A stretch of DNA of 64,000 nt from DASSFG01 sp035550375 (GTDB taxonomy: Bacteria; Planctomycetota; Planctomycetia; Pirellulales; JAICIG01): contig DASZPH010000019.1 in NCBI GenBank assembly GCA_035550375.1, forward strand, positions 230,255 to 294,254. Direction: 5' to 3'. Below the pieces are notes generated by a model. That model saw only the letters and a list, made by a program, of their open reading frames with translations. It did no database searches and was not told where the DNA came from. Position 1 is the first letter of the stretch. Every line of letters starts with the position of its first letter. Shown in pieces: positions 24,369 through 32,434 of this stretch. Position numbers and translations under genes: made by a program.

Positions 24369-26192
24369 ATGTCGACCACCCTCCCCTCCGATAAACACGA
24401 AGCCGAGCTGCAGCAAGTCGCCGCTGCCGTTTCGCAGCAGCGGCTTACGGCCACCGCCGCCGAGAACATCCGGGCCTGGCTGACCCAGCCGCGATACCGC
24501 GACTACGCTCCGGAAGTGATCGAGCACATTCGCGCCGGCAAATGGCAGCAGCTTGACGATGTTTTCTGGACCGTCATTCCGTTCGGCACGGGCGGGCGGC
24601 GCGGCAAAATGTACCCCATCGGGTCCAACGCCATCAACGATCGCACGATCGGCGAGAGCGCGCAAGGACTGGCGGACTACGTTAAGCAAGCGGTCGGCGG
24701 CAAGTCGCTCTCGTGCGCCATTGCCTACGACACCCGGCATCGGTCGCGTCATTTTGCCGAGCTATGCGCCGAAGTGCTCGTGGCTAACGGCTTCAAAGTC
24801 TGGTTCCTCGACGGCTACCGCAGCACGCCGGAGCTGTCGTTCGCGGTCCGCTTCAAGCACTGCTCGTGCGGGCTGATGGTGACCGCCAGCCACAACCCGC
24901 CCAGCGACAACGCGGTCAAAGCCTACTGGTCGACCGGCGGGCAGCTCCTTCCACCCCACGACAAGGGCGTGATTGAGCGCGTGATGTCGGTCGAAGAGAT
25001 CGCTCGCGTGCCGTTTGCGCAGGGGCTGGCCGACGGCCGGATCGAATACTGCCAGCAAGAGGTCGACGCCGAGTACCTGCGGAACGTGCGGCTGCAAAGC
25101 CTGCCCGGACCGCGCCAGCTCAAAATTATCTACTCGCCCATGCACGGCGTGGGGGCCTCGAGCGTGATGCCCGTGCTCGAAGCGGCCGGCTTCAGCGAGG
25201 TCGAGCTTTTCGGACCTCATGCTGAGCCCGACGGCGACTTTCCGAACATTCCCGAACACGTGGCCAACCCCGAGAATCCCGCCACGTTCGACTCGCTGAT
25301 CGCGCGTGCCAGGCAAATCGGGGCCGATCTGGTCCTCTCCACCGATCCCGACGCCGACCGACTGGGCTGCGCGGCGCCGCGCAAAATCGGCGGCGACGAG
25401 TGGGACGTCTTCACGGGCAACCAGATCGGGGCGCTTTTGGCCGAGCACGTGCTCGAAGGGCGCAAGTACGCCGGGAACATTTCGGCCAGGCACTACCTCG
25501 TCAAAACGTTGGTCACCACCGAGATGATCCGCCGCGTCGCCGATTCTTACGGCGTGACGACCTACGGCGACTTGCAAGTTGGGTTCAAGTGGATCGGCGG
25601 CCTGATGGACGAAGTCGGCCCCGACCTTTTCCTGCTGGGCTGCGAAGAATCGCACGGCTTTCTCGCCGGACAGTACGCACGCGACAAAGACGCGGCCGTG
25701 GCGGCCCTGATGCTGGCCGAGTTCGCGGCACGGGCCAAGGCGGCCGGTCACACGCTGCACGAAAAGCTCGACGCGCTCTACTGGCAGCACGGCTGCCATG
25801 CCGAACGCACGGTCTCGAAAACGATGCCGGGCAGCGAGGGAATGGCCCGGATGCGCAAGCTAATGGCCGGGTTCCGGCAGTCGCCGCCCAAGACGATCGC
25901 CGGCATGAAGGTGCGGCAGACGCGCGACTACCTGGAGCGGGTGGTGATCGGCAGCGGAGGCCGGCAGCCGCTGGAGGGCCCCAAAGGGGACACGCTCATC
26001 TTCGATCTGGCGGCCGAGGGAAACTACGCGGCCGTTCGCCCCTCGGGCACCGAACCTAAAGTCAAATTCTACCTCTTTGCTTACGAGCCGCCGGAGTTGC
26101 TGGGCGATCTGGAGGAGACGAAACGTGAGCTTCGCGGCCGCTTGGACTCTTTGCAGGCCGAACTGTTCGGGCTTGCTGACGCCGTGAAGTAG
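24369..26192 (+). CDS. Phospho-sugar mutase (phosphoglucomutase/phosphomannomutase, long type)
   Basis: Interconverts hexose 1- and 6-phosphates in central carbohydrate metabolism. The 607-aa protein is of the long PGM2-like type: an N-terminal helical region (1-65), FGTGGRRGKMYPIGSN, active-site Ser174 in VTASHNPPSDN, the metal loop STDPDADRLG, the sugar loop GCEESHGFL and the phosphate loop RPSGTEPKVKFY. All catalytic elements are kept. ATG 24369 is chosen over ATG 24315 because the first 18 codons look non-coding; neither has a strong ribosome binding site. It diverges from the shorter mutase. Confidence 0.9.
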   Translation: MSTTLPSDKHEAELQQVAAAVSQQRLTATAAENIRAWLTQPRYRDYAPEVIEHIRAGKWQQLDDVFWTVIPFGTGGRRGKMYPIGSNAINDRTIGESAQGLADYVKQAVGGKSLSCAIAYDTRHRSRHFAELCAEVLVANGFKVWFLDGYRSTPELSFAVRFKHCSCGLMVTASHNPPSDNAVKAYWSTGGQLLPPHDKGVIERVMSVEEIARVPFAQGLADGRIEYCQQEVDAEYLRNVRLQSLPGPRQLKIIYSPMHGVGASSVMPVLEAAGFSEVELFGPHAEPDGDFPNIPEHVANPENPATFDSLIARARQIGADLVLSTDPDADRLGCAAPRKIGGDEWDVFTGNQIGALLAEHVLEGRKYAGNISARHYLVKTLVTTEMIRRVADSYGVTTYGDLQVGFKWIGGLMDEVGPDLFLLGCEESHGFLAGQYARDKDAAVAALMLAEFAARAKAAGHTLHEKLDALYWQHGCHAERTVSKTMPGSEGMARMRKLMAGFRQSPPKTIAGMKVRQTRDYLERVVIGSGGRQPLEGPKGDTLIFDLAAEGNYAAVRPSGTEPKVKFYLFAYEPPELLGDLEETKRELRGRLDSLQAELFGLADAVK

Positions 26193-26199
26193 AGAAGTA

Positions 26200-26227
26200 G
26201 GGTGGGACGAGCGTAGCGAGTCCCACC
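26200..26227. repeat. Repeat family B, copy 1 (GGGTGGGAC hairpin)
   Basis: GGTGGGAC GAGC GTA GCGA GTCCCACC palindrome, eight bases after the mutase stop codon. A second copy is at 52458-52486. Possibly a 3'-end structure. Confidence 0.7.
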
Positions 26228-26265
26228 GATCTAAACTCTCCGACGCCCTCAAATAAGTGCAGCGA

Positions 26266-27204
26266 ATGTCTCTTGCGATCGGCTGCCATCAGCTCGTGAA
26301 AACCTACCCTGGGCGTCCCCCGGTCGAGGCCGTGCGCGGACTCGACCTGCTGATTGAGCGGGGGGAGTGTTTTGGCCTGCTTGGGCCGAACGGCGCCGGC
26401 AAAACGACGACCATCGAAATCATCGAAGGACTGTTGCCTCCCACCTCGGGCGACGTCGAAGTTCTTGGGATGCGGTGGGGGACCGACGAAAAACGGATCC
26501 GCGAGCGCATCGGTATCTCGCTGCAGGAGACCCGGCTGGCCGACAAGCTGACGGTGCGGGAAACCCTTAGCCTCTTTCGCAGCTTTTACGAGCGGGGAAT
26601 CGAGCCGGAGGAGGCCATCGCGCACGTCGGACTGGAAGAGAAGCGAGACACCTGGGTCGTCAAGCTATCTGGCGGGCAGAAACAGCGGCTGGCCGTGGCC
26701 TGCGCCCTGGTGGGCGACCCGGAGCTGCTGTTTCTCGACGAACCGACCACGGGGCTCGACCCGCAGTCGCGCCGGCAGCTTTGGGAGATCATTCGCGGCT
26801 TCGGCCGCGAGGGCCGCACCGTGCTCATCACCACGCACTACATGGACGAAGCCGAGCGGCTCTGCGACCGCGTGGCGATCGTCGACCACGGCCGCGTGAT
26901 CGCCCTGGGCACCCCCGCCCAGCTCATCGCCAGCCTGGGCGGCGAGCACGTCATCGAGTTTACGGTCGACCAGGAGCACCCCGACGGCTGGCTGGCCGAC
27001 CTCCCCGGGGTAAGGTCCACGGGCTCGGACAACGGACGAATCTGCTTATCGGTGGCCGAGCCGCACGTGACGCTGCCGACGCTGCTGGCCGGCATCGAAT
27101 CGCGGGGACTGCAACTGACCAGCCTGACGACGCGACACGCGAGTCTGGAAGACGTCTTCGTCCGACTGGCGGGCCGCCACCTGAGCGACGAGGAGGCGAC
27201 ATGA
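26266..27204 (+). CDS. ABC transporter ATP-binding protein (ABC-2 type)
   Basis: ATPase subunit of an ABC-2 exporter. Walker A is GPNGAGKTTT, the Q-loop SLQETRL, the signature LSGGQKQR, Walker B LLFLDEPTTGLDP and the H-loop TTHYMDEAE. The last 80 residues (GEHVIEFTVD onwards) form the regulatory tail common in drug/polysaccharide/NodI-like exporters. ATG 26266 is used; GTG 26257 in frame adds three residues. The stop overlaps the permease start by four bases (ATGA at 27201-27204), showing an operon of two. Confidence 0.9.
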   Translation: MSLAIGCHQLVKTYPGRPPVEAVRGLDLLIERGECFGLLGPNGAGKTTTIEIIEGLLPPTSGDVEVLGMRWGTDEKRIRERIGISLQETRLADKLTVRETLSLFRSFYERGIEPEEAIAHVGLEEKRDTWVVKLSGGQKQRLAVACALVGDPELLFLDEPTTGLDPQSRRQLWEIIRGFGREGRTVLITTHYMDEAERLCDRVAIVDHGRVIALGTPAQLIASLGGEHVIEFTVDQEHPDGWLADLPGVRSTGSDNGRICLSVAEPHVTLPTLLAGIESRGLQLTSLTTRHASLEDVFVRLAGRHLSDEEAT

Positions 27205-28307
27205 GCCAAAGCGGGAACTCAGCGTCGCCCGGCGGGGGATCGACACACGACCGCGCGCGGTCGCGTCCTCACCCGCTGGTGCAGATCGTGCTGGCCCGCG
27301 TGCGCGAATTCTATCGCACACCGGAGGCCGTCTTCTGGGTGTACGGTTTTCCGATCTTGATGACGGTCGGCTTGGGCATCGCCTTTCGCAACAAGCCGGT
27401 CGAGCAGGTTACGGTCGACGTTGAATTAGGGCCGGCGGCGGAAGAAACCGTCCGGGCGTTCAAATCCGATCCTCGCTTCGTGGCCTCGCTGCACGATGCC
27501 GACGAGTGCCGTTTGCGGCTGCGGACCGGGCGAACGGCGCTGGTCGTCGCCGCCGCGCCGGGCAGTACGCCGAAATACGAGTATTTCTTCGACCCGACCC
27601 GGCCAGAGAGCGTGTTGGCCCGCAGCGCGGTTGACGACGCTTTGCAGCGGGCGGCGGGCCGCCGCGACGTTGCCGCCGTCGCCGACCGGGCGGTCGACGA
27701 GCCAGGCGGGCGCTACATCGACTTCCTCGTACCAGGGCTGCTGGGCATGAGTCTGATGGGGGGCGGCTTATGGGGCGTGGGATTCGTGATCGTCGACATG
27801 CGGATCCGAAAGCTGCTCAAGCGATTCCTGGCCACGCCCATGCGGCGCACCGATTTTCTCGGCGGAATCATGATCAGCCGCATTCTGTTCATCATTCCCG
27901 AAGTGCTCATCATCCTGCTCTTCGCCCGCCTCGCGTTCGGCGTGGTGATCTACGGCAATTTACTGAGCCTGGTTTTCTTGATTCTGCTGGGCTCGATCGC
28001 CTTCGCCGGCGTCGGTCTCCTCGTGGCGAGCCGTGCGCAGACGCTGGAGACCGTCTCGGGGCTGATGAACCTGGTGATGCTGCCGATGTGGCTGCTGTCG
28101 GGGGTTTTCTTCTCTTCGGAGCGATTTCCGGGTGCCTTGCAGCCGCTGATCAAGGCCTTGCCGCTGACCTTGCTGATCGACGCTTTGCGCGGCGTGATGC
28201 TCGAAGCCGCCACGCTCACATCGCTGTGGACGCAGATCGCCGGGCTTGCCGCGTGGGGCCTGGCGACGTTCGTCCTGGCCCTGCGGTGGTTTCGCTGGAT
28301 CACTTGA
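27201..28307 (+). CDS. ABC-2 type transporter permease
   Basis: Membrane subunit partnering the ATPase just upstream. The 368-aa protein has one N-terminal membrane segment (VFWVYGFPILMTVGLGIAF), a soluble extracytoplasmic domain (about 60-165) and five C-terminal membrane segments with the ABC-2 phrase FLVPGLLGMSLMGGGLWG and LMNLVMLPMWLLSGVFFSSERFP. GAGGAGG at 27190-27196 lies before the ATG. Two-subunit exporters of this type move drugs, lipids or polysaccharide; the cargo cannot be read from the sequence. Confidence 0.9.
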   Translation: MSQSGNSASPGGGSTHDRARSRPHPLVQIVLARVREFYRTPEAVFWVYGFPILMTVGLGIAFRNKPVEQVTVDVELGPAAEETVRAFKSDPRFVASLHDADECRLRLRTGRTALVVAAAPGSTPKYEYFFDPTRPESVLARSAVDDALQRAAGRRDVAAVADRAVDEPGGRYIDFLVPGLLGMSLMGGGLWGVGFVIVDMRIRKLLKRFLATPMRRTDFLGGIMISRILFIIPEVLIILLFARLAFGVVIYGNLLSLVFLILLGSIAFAGVGLLVASRAQTLETVSGLMNLVMLPMWLLSGVFFSSERFPGALQPLIKALPLTLLIDALRGVMLEAATLTSLWTQIAGLAAWGLATFVLALRWFRWIT

Positions 28308-28314
28308 TGCGCGG

Positions 28315-29160
28315 TCACTTGAGCAGCGGCCGCAGGCGCGTCATGGCGTCGTTCTTGACCCGCACGAAGGAACCGTTCGGCAGAAACTTGGGTGGCTCTT
28401 GCCGCACGGCGTTGCTCGGCGACAGCACGCCGATGGTCAGCTCCCCGTCGGTGAAATAGCGGTCGCCGCCCCCGTTGCGGCCGTCGAGCGTTGCTCCTAC
28501 GCCGGTCACCTGAAAGTATTCCACCAACTGCCCGACGTGGCTGAGCGTGTCGATCACGTGGTCTCGCTCGCTGTCCACGTCGGCTTCGATGTGGTGGGTC
28601 ACCTTCCCGGTCAAATGGCTTAGCCCCACGCTTCGGTCGAATGTCGCCGCTCCCAGCCAAAGGGGACGGTCCTGGATGCCCAACTCGTCGGATCGCCAAA
28701 ACCGCACGTGGTGTCGGTGACTCGCGCTCTGACCTTCCTGCTGCTCGAACGCCAGATCCTGAGGCCGTCCCCACACATAAAGGTTGCTCACCGGGGCCGT
28801 CTCATAGGAACGCTTGAGCACGACGCTTTCGGCGATGTGCACGCTGGAGCGTACGGTCGTTGGGTCTGCTGGAAACCAGCCGGCCAGGTGCATGGCGGCA
28901 ACGACCTCGGCCTCGCTGCCGACGAGCGCGATGTTAAGCGGGTCGCCGGGAATACGGTCGGCGGTGTAGGTCGTTTTGGGCGCGTCCGACATGGCCGGGT
29001 GGTGCTCGAAGTGCCGCCACAAAAACGGCAGGACGACGTAGGCGACCACCAGGTAGACGACCAGCAGCGCGATCGTCGCGTCGCCCGCTCGTGCCGACCA
29101 GCGTCGGATGCGGTGTTCTCTTGGCGACAGGGACGGGGCGGCTGGTTGGAAATCGGTCAT
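28315..29160 (-). CDS. LssY C-terminal-domain protein, membrane-anchored
   Basis: A 281-aa protein with one N-terminal membrane segment (ALLVVYLVVAYVVLPFLW, about 31-48) and a C-terminal domain with GDPLNIALVGSEAEV, RPQDLAFEQQ, ASHRHHVRFWRS and DAERDHVIDTL-like phrases, which matches the LssY C-terminal domain. In LssY itself the domain follows a DedA/PAP2 membrane part; here it stands alone. The function of the domain is unknown. ATG 29160 is used; a frame to 29256 is open but not family-like. It is convergent with the ABC-2 permease gene. Confidence 0.75.
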   Translation of the reverse strand: MTDFQPAAPSLSPREHRIRRWSARAGDATIALLVVYLVVAYVVLPFLWRHFEHHPAMSDAPKTTYTADRIPGDPLNIALVGSEAEVVAAMHLAGWFPADPTTVRSSVHIAESVVLKRSYETAPVSNLYVWGRPQDLAFEQQEGQSASHRHHVRFWRSDELGIQDRPLWLGAATFDRSVGLSHLTGKVTHHIEADVDSERDHVIDTLSHVGQLVEYFQVTGVGATLDGRNGGGDRYFTDGELTIGVLSPSNAVRQEPPKFLPNGSFVRVKNDAMTRLRPLLK

Positions 29161-29457
29161 GATATCGTGGTCGGTAAAGGGCGAACGACGTGCTGCTTTG
29201 GGGGCGCTGGTCGGGAATCGCTTCTCTAACAGGTGCGTCCATCGCACGTCTACCACGATTCGCGACGAGTTGCAAAGCTCTAGCCGTCATCTGGACGCCG
29301 TCCGGTGGCAGAAACGAGGGCTCCCGAGGCGCCATTCCGCCGTAACCTCGCATTGACCGCAGACACTTCGCGCGGTCTCATGAGCCGGCCCGACGGAAAA
29401 CGCGATACGAGACCTGCGGAGCCGTTTCGGGCATTGAGCAAGCCCTGCGACGATCGC

Positions 29458-30573
29458 ATGTGGACAGTCAACAAAGCGGCCCTGCTGGCGTTATCCTTGG
29501 CTTTCGGTTGCTCGTGCGCGCTTGCTCAAAAGAAGCCTTCTCACCCCAAATCGGCCCAGGAGCCGCTGAGCCAACTCGCCGAAAAGCATTTTGCTCACTG
29601 GGATCGGAACCACGACGACATCTTAGAACTGTCCGAGGTTGATCGGCTGATCGAGGACCACTCCGTGCACGGACGCCAGGCGGCGCTCGTCGTGTCGCTC
29701 CGCCATCACCTGACCAAAAAGGGAAATCCGCCCGCCCTGCCACGGAAGGAGTTGCTGAAGCTGGTCGAGGAGCACGACTTCACCAGGTCGGTGGAGCGAA
29801 CGGCGAAGCACCTGGAAACGATCGACCGCGAGCTCTTCCTGCCGACCGACCCGAACCTGGACACTTTCAGCCAGGGCCGGCTGGACGACTGCTACCTGCT
29901 GGCCGTCATCGCCGCCCAGGTGCACCGTAGTCCCAAGGCGATCCGAGAGATGATTCACCCGGAGGTGACCGGGGGATTCAAGGTCGTGTTCGGCGACGGC
30001 CGCAGAATCGAGGTTCCCGCGCTGACCGACGGCGAGTTGCTGCTGGGCGCCAAGCTCGACCACCGACACGGCAGTTGGCTGGCCGTGCTGGAAAAGGCGT
30101 ACGGCATCATCCGCAAGCGCGAGCGGGCTAAAAGGTTGGACGAGACAACCCGCGACGCGGATACCATACCCGTCGAAACACTCAACTTCGGCAAGTCTAG
30201 CGAAATCATATCGCTGATGACCGGCCGTCATGCCGAAAAGTTGCGGCTGGGCAAGTCGTCCCATGCCGAGCAAGTACACAGCCTACTGGCCGACATGATC
30301 AGGAAGAAGCGTCTGGTGTGCGCAGGCACGAGCCACGACGAGGCGCCCCCCGGCATTGTGAAAAACCACGCGTACGCCGTCCTGGATTACGACGTTCACG
30401 AGCGACACGTGACGATCTTCAATCCTTGGGGGAACCATTTTGCGCCGACGGGTCCACCCGGCATGGTGCATGGCTACGTCACCCGAAACGGCCTTTTCAC
30501 CGTTCCTCTCGGCGAGTTCCAGCGGGTTTTTTCCGCGGTCGTATACGAGACCAACCGGCCTTTGACCAAGTGA
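29458..30573 (+). CDS. Calpain-like (C2 family) cysteine protease, exported
   Basis: A 371-aa protein with a signal peptide (ALLALSLAFGCSCALA), an EF-hand-like segment at about 47-62 (HWDRNHDDILELSEVD) and a C-terminal calpain catalytic domain: Cys145 in QGRLDDCYLLAVIA, His304 in KNHAYAVLDYD and Asn322 in NPWGNH. The catalytic triad is complete. The usual calpain context is GDCW/WF; here it is DDCYLL. EF-hand plus protease suggests calcium control, although the loop spacing is not strictly canonical. Upstream ATG codons at 29380 and before are out of the signal-peptide context, so ATG 29458 is used. Convergent with the ABC exporter operon. Confidence 0.85.
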   Translation: MWTVNKAALLALSLAFGCSCALAQKKPSHPKSAQEPLSQLAEKHFAHWDRNHDDILELSEVDRLIEDHSVHGRQAALVVSLRHHLTKKGNPPALPRKELLKLVEEHDFTRSVERTAKHLETIDRELFLPTDPNLDTFSQGRLDDCYLLAVIAAQVHRSPKAIREMIHPEVTGGFKVVFGDGRRIEVPALTDGELLLGAKLDHRHGSWLAVLEKAYGIIRKRERAKRLDETTRDADTIPVETLNFGKSSEIISLMTGRHAEKLRLGKSSHAEQVHSLLADMIRKKRLVCAGTSHDEAPPGIVKNHAYAVLDYDVHERHVTIFNPWGNHFAPTGPPGMVHGYVTRNGLFTVPLGEFQRVFSAVVYETNRPLTK

Positions 30574-30583
30574 ACCGGCTCCA

Positions 30584-32434
30584 TTACCGATACGCCGCGG
30601 CCTGGATGCCGTAGAGCTCGGCATACGTGCCGCCTTTGGCCATGAGCTGATCGTGCGTGCCCACCTCGGCCACGCGTGCGCCGTCCAGCACGACAATCAG
30701 GTCGGCCATGCGCACCGTGGAGAAGCGATGGGAAACCAGGATCGTGATTCGTCCCACGTCGCGCAGATTCGCAGAATCGGCGTGTGGGTCGTCTTGCCGG
30801 CTCCGCGTCGCGGCGGCGTAGCGCTCAAACAACGCGTGTTCGGTTTCGGCGTCGAGCGCGGCCGTAGGCTCATCGAGGACGAGCAGCAGCGGATCGTTGC
30901 GCATAAAACCGCGGGCCAGCGCAAGCTTTTGCCACTGGCCGAAGGAGACTTCGACTCCCCCAGGCCAACCTGCGCCGAGTTGGGTTTCCAAACCGGCGGA
31001 CAACTGCCCGACAACGTCGCCCGCACCGGCGCGCCCGACCGCCGTAACCACCGCGGGCTCTTCGTCGAGGCGCGGCACGTCGCCCACGCCCACCGAGTGC
31101 CGGGCGCGAAACTCAAAGCGAAAGAAATCCTGGAACGCGCCGGCCAGCCGCGCTCGCCAACTGTCGGCAGAGATGCGGGCCAGATTCACGCCGTCGACCA
31201 GAATTTGGCCGGCGCTCGGCTCGTAAAGCCTGGCGAGCAGCTTGACGAGCGTCGTCTTTCCGGCACCGTTCTCGCCCACAATCGCGACGACCGCCCCCGC
31301 GGGCAGTTCGAGATTCACGTCGTCCAGCACCAGACGATCGGTGCCGGGGTAGGCAAAGGAAACGTGCTCGAAGCGAAGGCCCTGCGTGAGGCGGTCGGGC
31401 GCGGTCAGGTCGGCCGAAGCCACAAGAGCCGCCGCGTAGTCCTCGAGCCAAGCCAGGCGTCGCGAGCCGTCCAGCCAGATGCCGCGCAAGAATCCGATCT
31501 CGCCGACCGTGGCGCCGACGTAGGCCGAAAGGCGTGCGCCGGCGGCCAAGACGAGCAGTACGTCCCCCGCCGAGGCGTGCAGGCCCGACGACACGAAGAC
31601 GACCGCCCCCACATACGCCAGGCCGAACACGGCCCAGGCCAAGGTGTGCCAGAGGGCCGTGCCCCAGCGTGCGGCCGACACCGGGGCGTATCCGCGCTGC
31701 CAGGCTCGGCGGCGCTCGCTGGTCAGATAGTCGCCGATTCCCAGCACGCGCACTTCTTTGGCGGGCGCCGCCGTGGTGGCAATCGTGAACAGATGACGCG
31801 CCAGTCGGGTGAACAGCGCGCCTTGTTCGTATGCAGCACGTTCCACCGCGGGTCGCCAGGTGGATGAGACGACCGTCGGCAGGGCGAACACCGCCAGCAG
31901 AATCAGCGCGGGGTGGATCGATGCCAGGAGCAACACGGTAACGCCCAGGCGAAGAAACCAGCCGCACGTCGAAAAGAGCGACATATACAGGTGGTCGAGC
32001 ACGAACACCTGGTTGCGCAGCATGGCAAGCCGCTTCAAGTAGTCGGGGCGCTCCTGGTGGGCGATGGTGACGATCGACGCTTGCAGCCGGGCGACGTGCG
32101 ACTCCAGGGCGATCGTTACCTTGTCGCGGAAGCGGCGCTGGACGCGAGTGCTGACGGTGCGCAAGAACCAGGTGGCGGCGGCCGAGACGCCGAGCCCCAC
32201 CGCCGCCGCGATCACCAGTCCGCGGCGCTCTTCCAGCACGCCCTTGGCAAGCAGCCAGAACCACAGCGCCAAGAGCGCGTCGGGCAACGCGGCCAACAGG
32301 GCGAGCAAGAAAGAAGCCGAGAGCATGCCCGGCTCGAACCGGTAGCCGAGCTTGCACAGCCGCCACATCGACGACAGGGCCGGCGGCAGATCGTCGGTAA
32401 TCGCGGCCCGCGACGGCTCAAGTGAGGACATCAT
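30584..32434 (-). CDS. ABC exporter half-transporter (TMD-NBD), second subunit
   Basis: A 616-aa fused membrane/ATPase protein: about six membrane helices (1-320) and an ATPase domain with Walker A GENGAGKTTLVK, Walker B LLLVLDEPTAALD and H-loop SHRFSTVR. The ABC signature is unusual, VSFGQWQKLALAR instead of LSGGQ, and an insert (about 18 residues, including RSRQDDPHADSANL) separates the D-loop and the H-loop. Its start overlaps the upstream exporter gene by 17 bases, so the two should form a heterodimer. The substrate is unknown. It is the last gene of the PtxD-like operon. Confidence 0.88.
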   Translation of the reverse strand: MMSSLEPSRAAITDDLPPALSSMWRLCKLGYRFEPGMLSASFLLALLAALPDALLALWFWLLAKGVLEERRGLVIAAAVGLGVSAAATWFLRTVSTRVQRRFRDKVTIALESHVARLQASIVTIAHQERPDYLKRLAMLRNQVFVLDHLYMSLFSTCGWFLRLGVTVLLLASIHPALILLAVFALPTVVSSTWRPAVERAAYEQGALFTRLARHLFTIATTAAPAKEVRVLGIGDYLTSERRRAWQRGYAPVSAARWGTALWHTLAWAVFGLAYVGAVVFVSSGLHASAGDVLLVLAAGARLSAYVGATVGEIGFLRGIWLDGSRRLAWLEDYAAALVASADLTAPDRLTQGLRFEHVSFAYPGTDRLVLDDVNLELPAGAVVAIVGENGAGKTTLVKLLARLYEPSAGQILVDGVNLARISADSWRARLAGAFQDFFRFEFRARHSVGVGDVPRLDEEPAVVTAVGRAGAGDVVGQLSAGLETQLGAGWPGGVEVSFGQWQKLALARGFMRNDPLLLVLDEPTAALDAETEHALFERYAAATRSRQDDPHADSANLRDVGRITILVSHRFSTVRMADLIVVLDGARVAEVGTHDQLMAKGGTYAELYGIQAAAYR

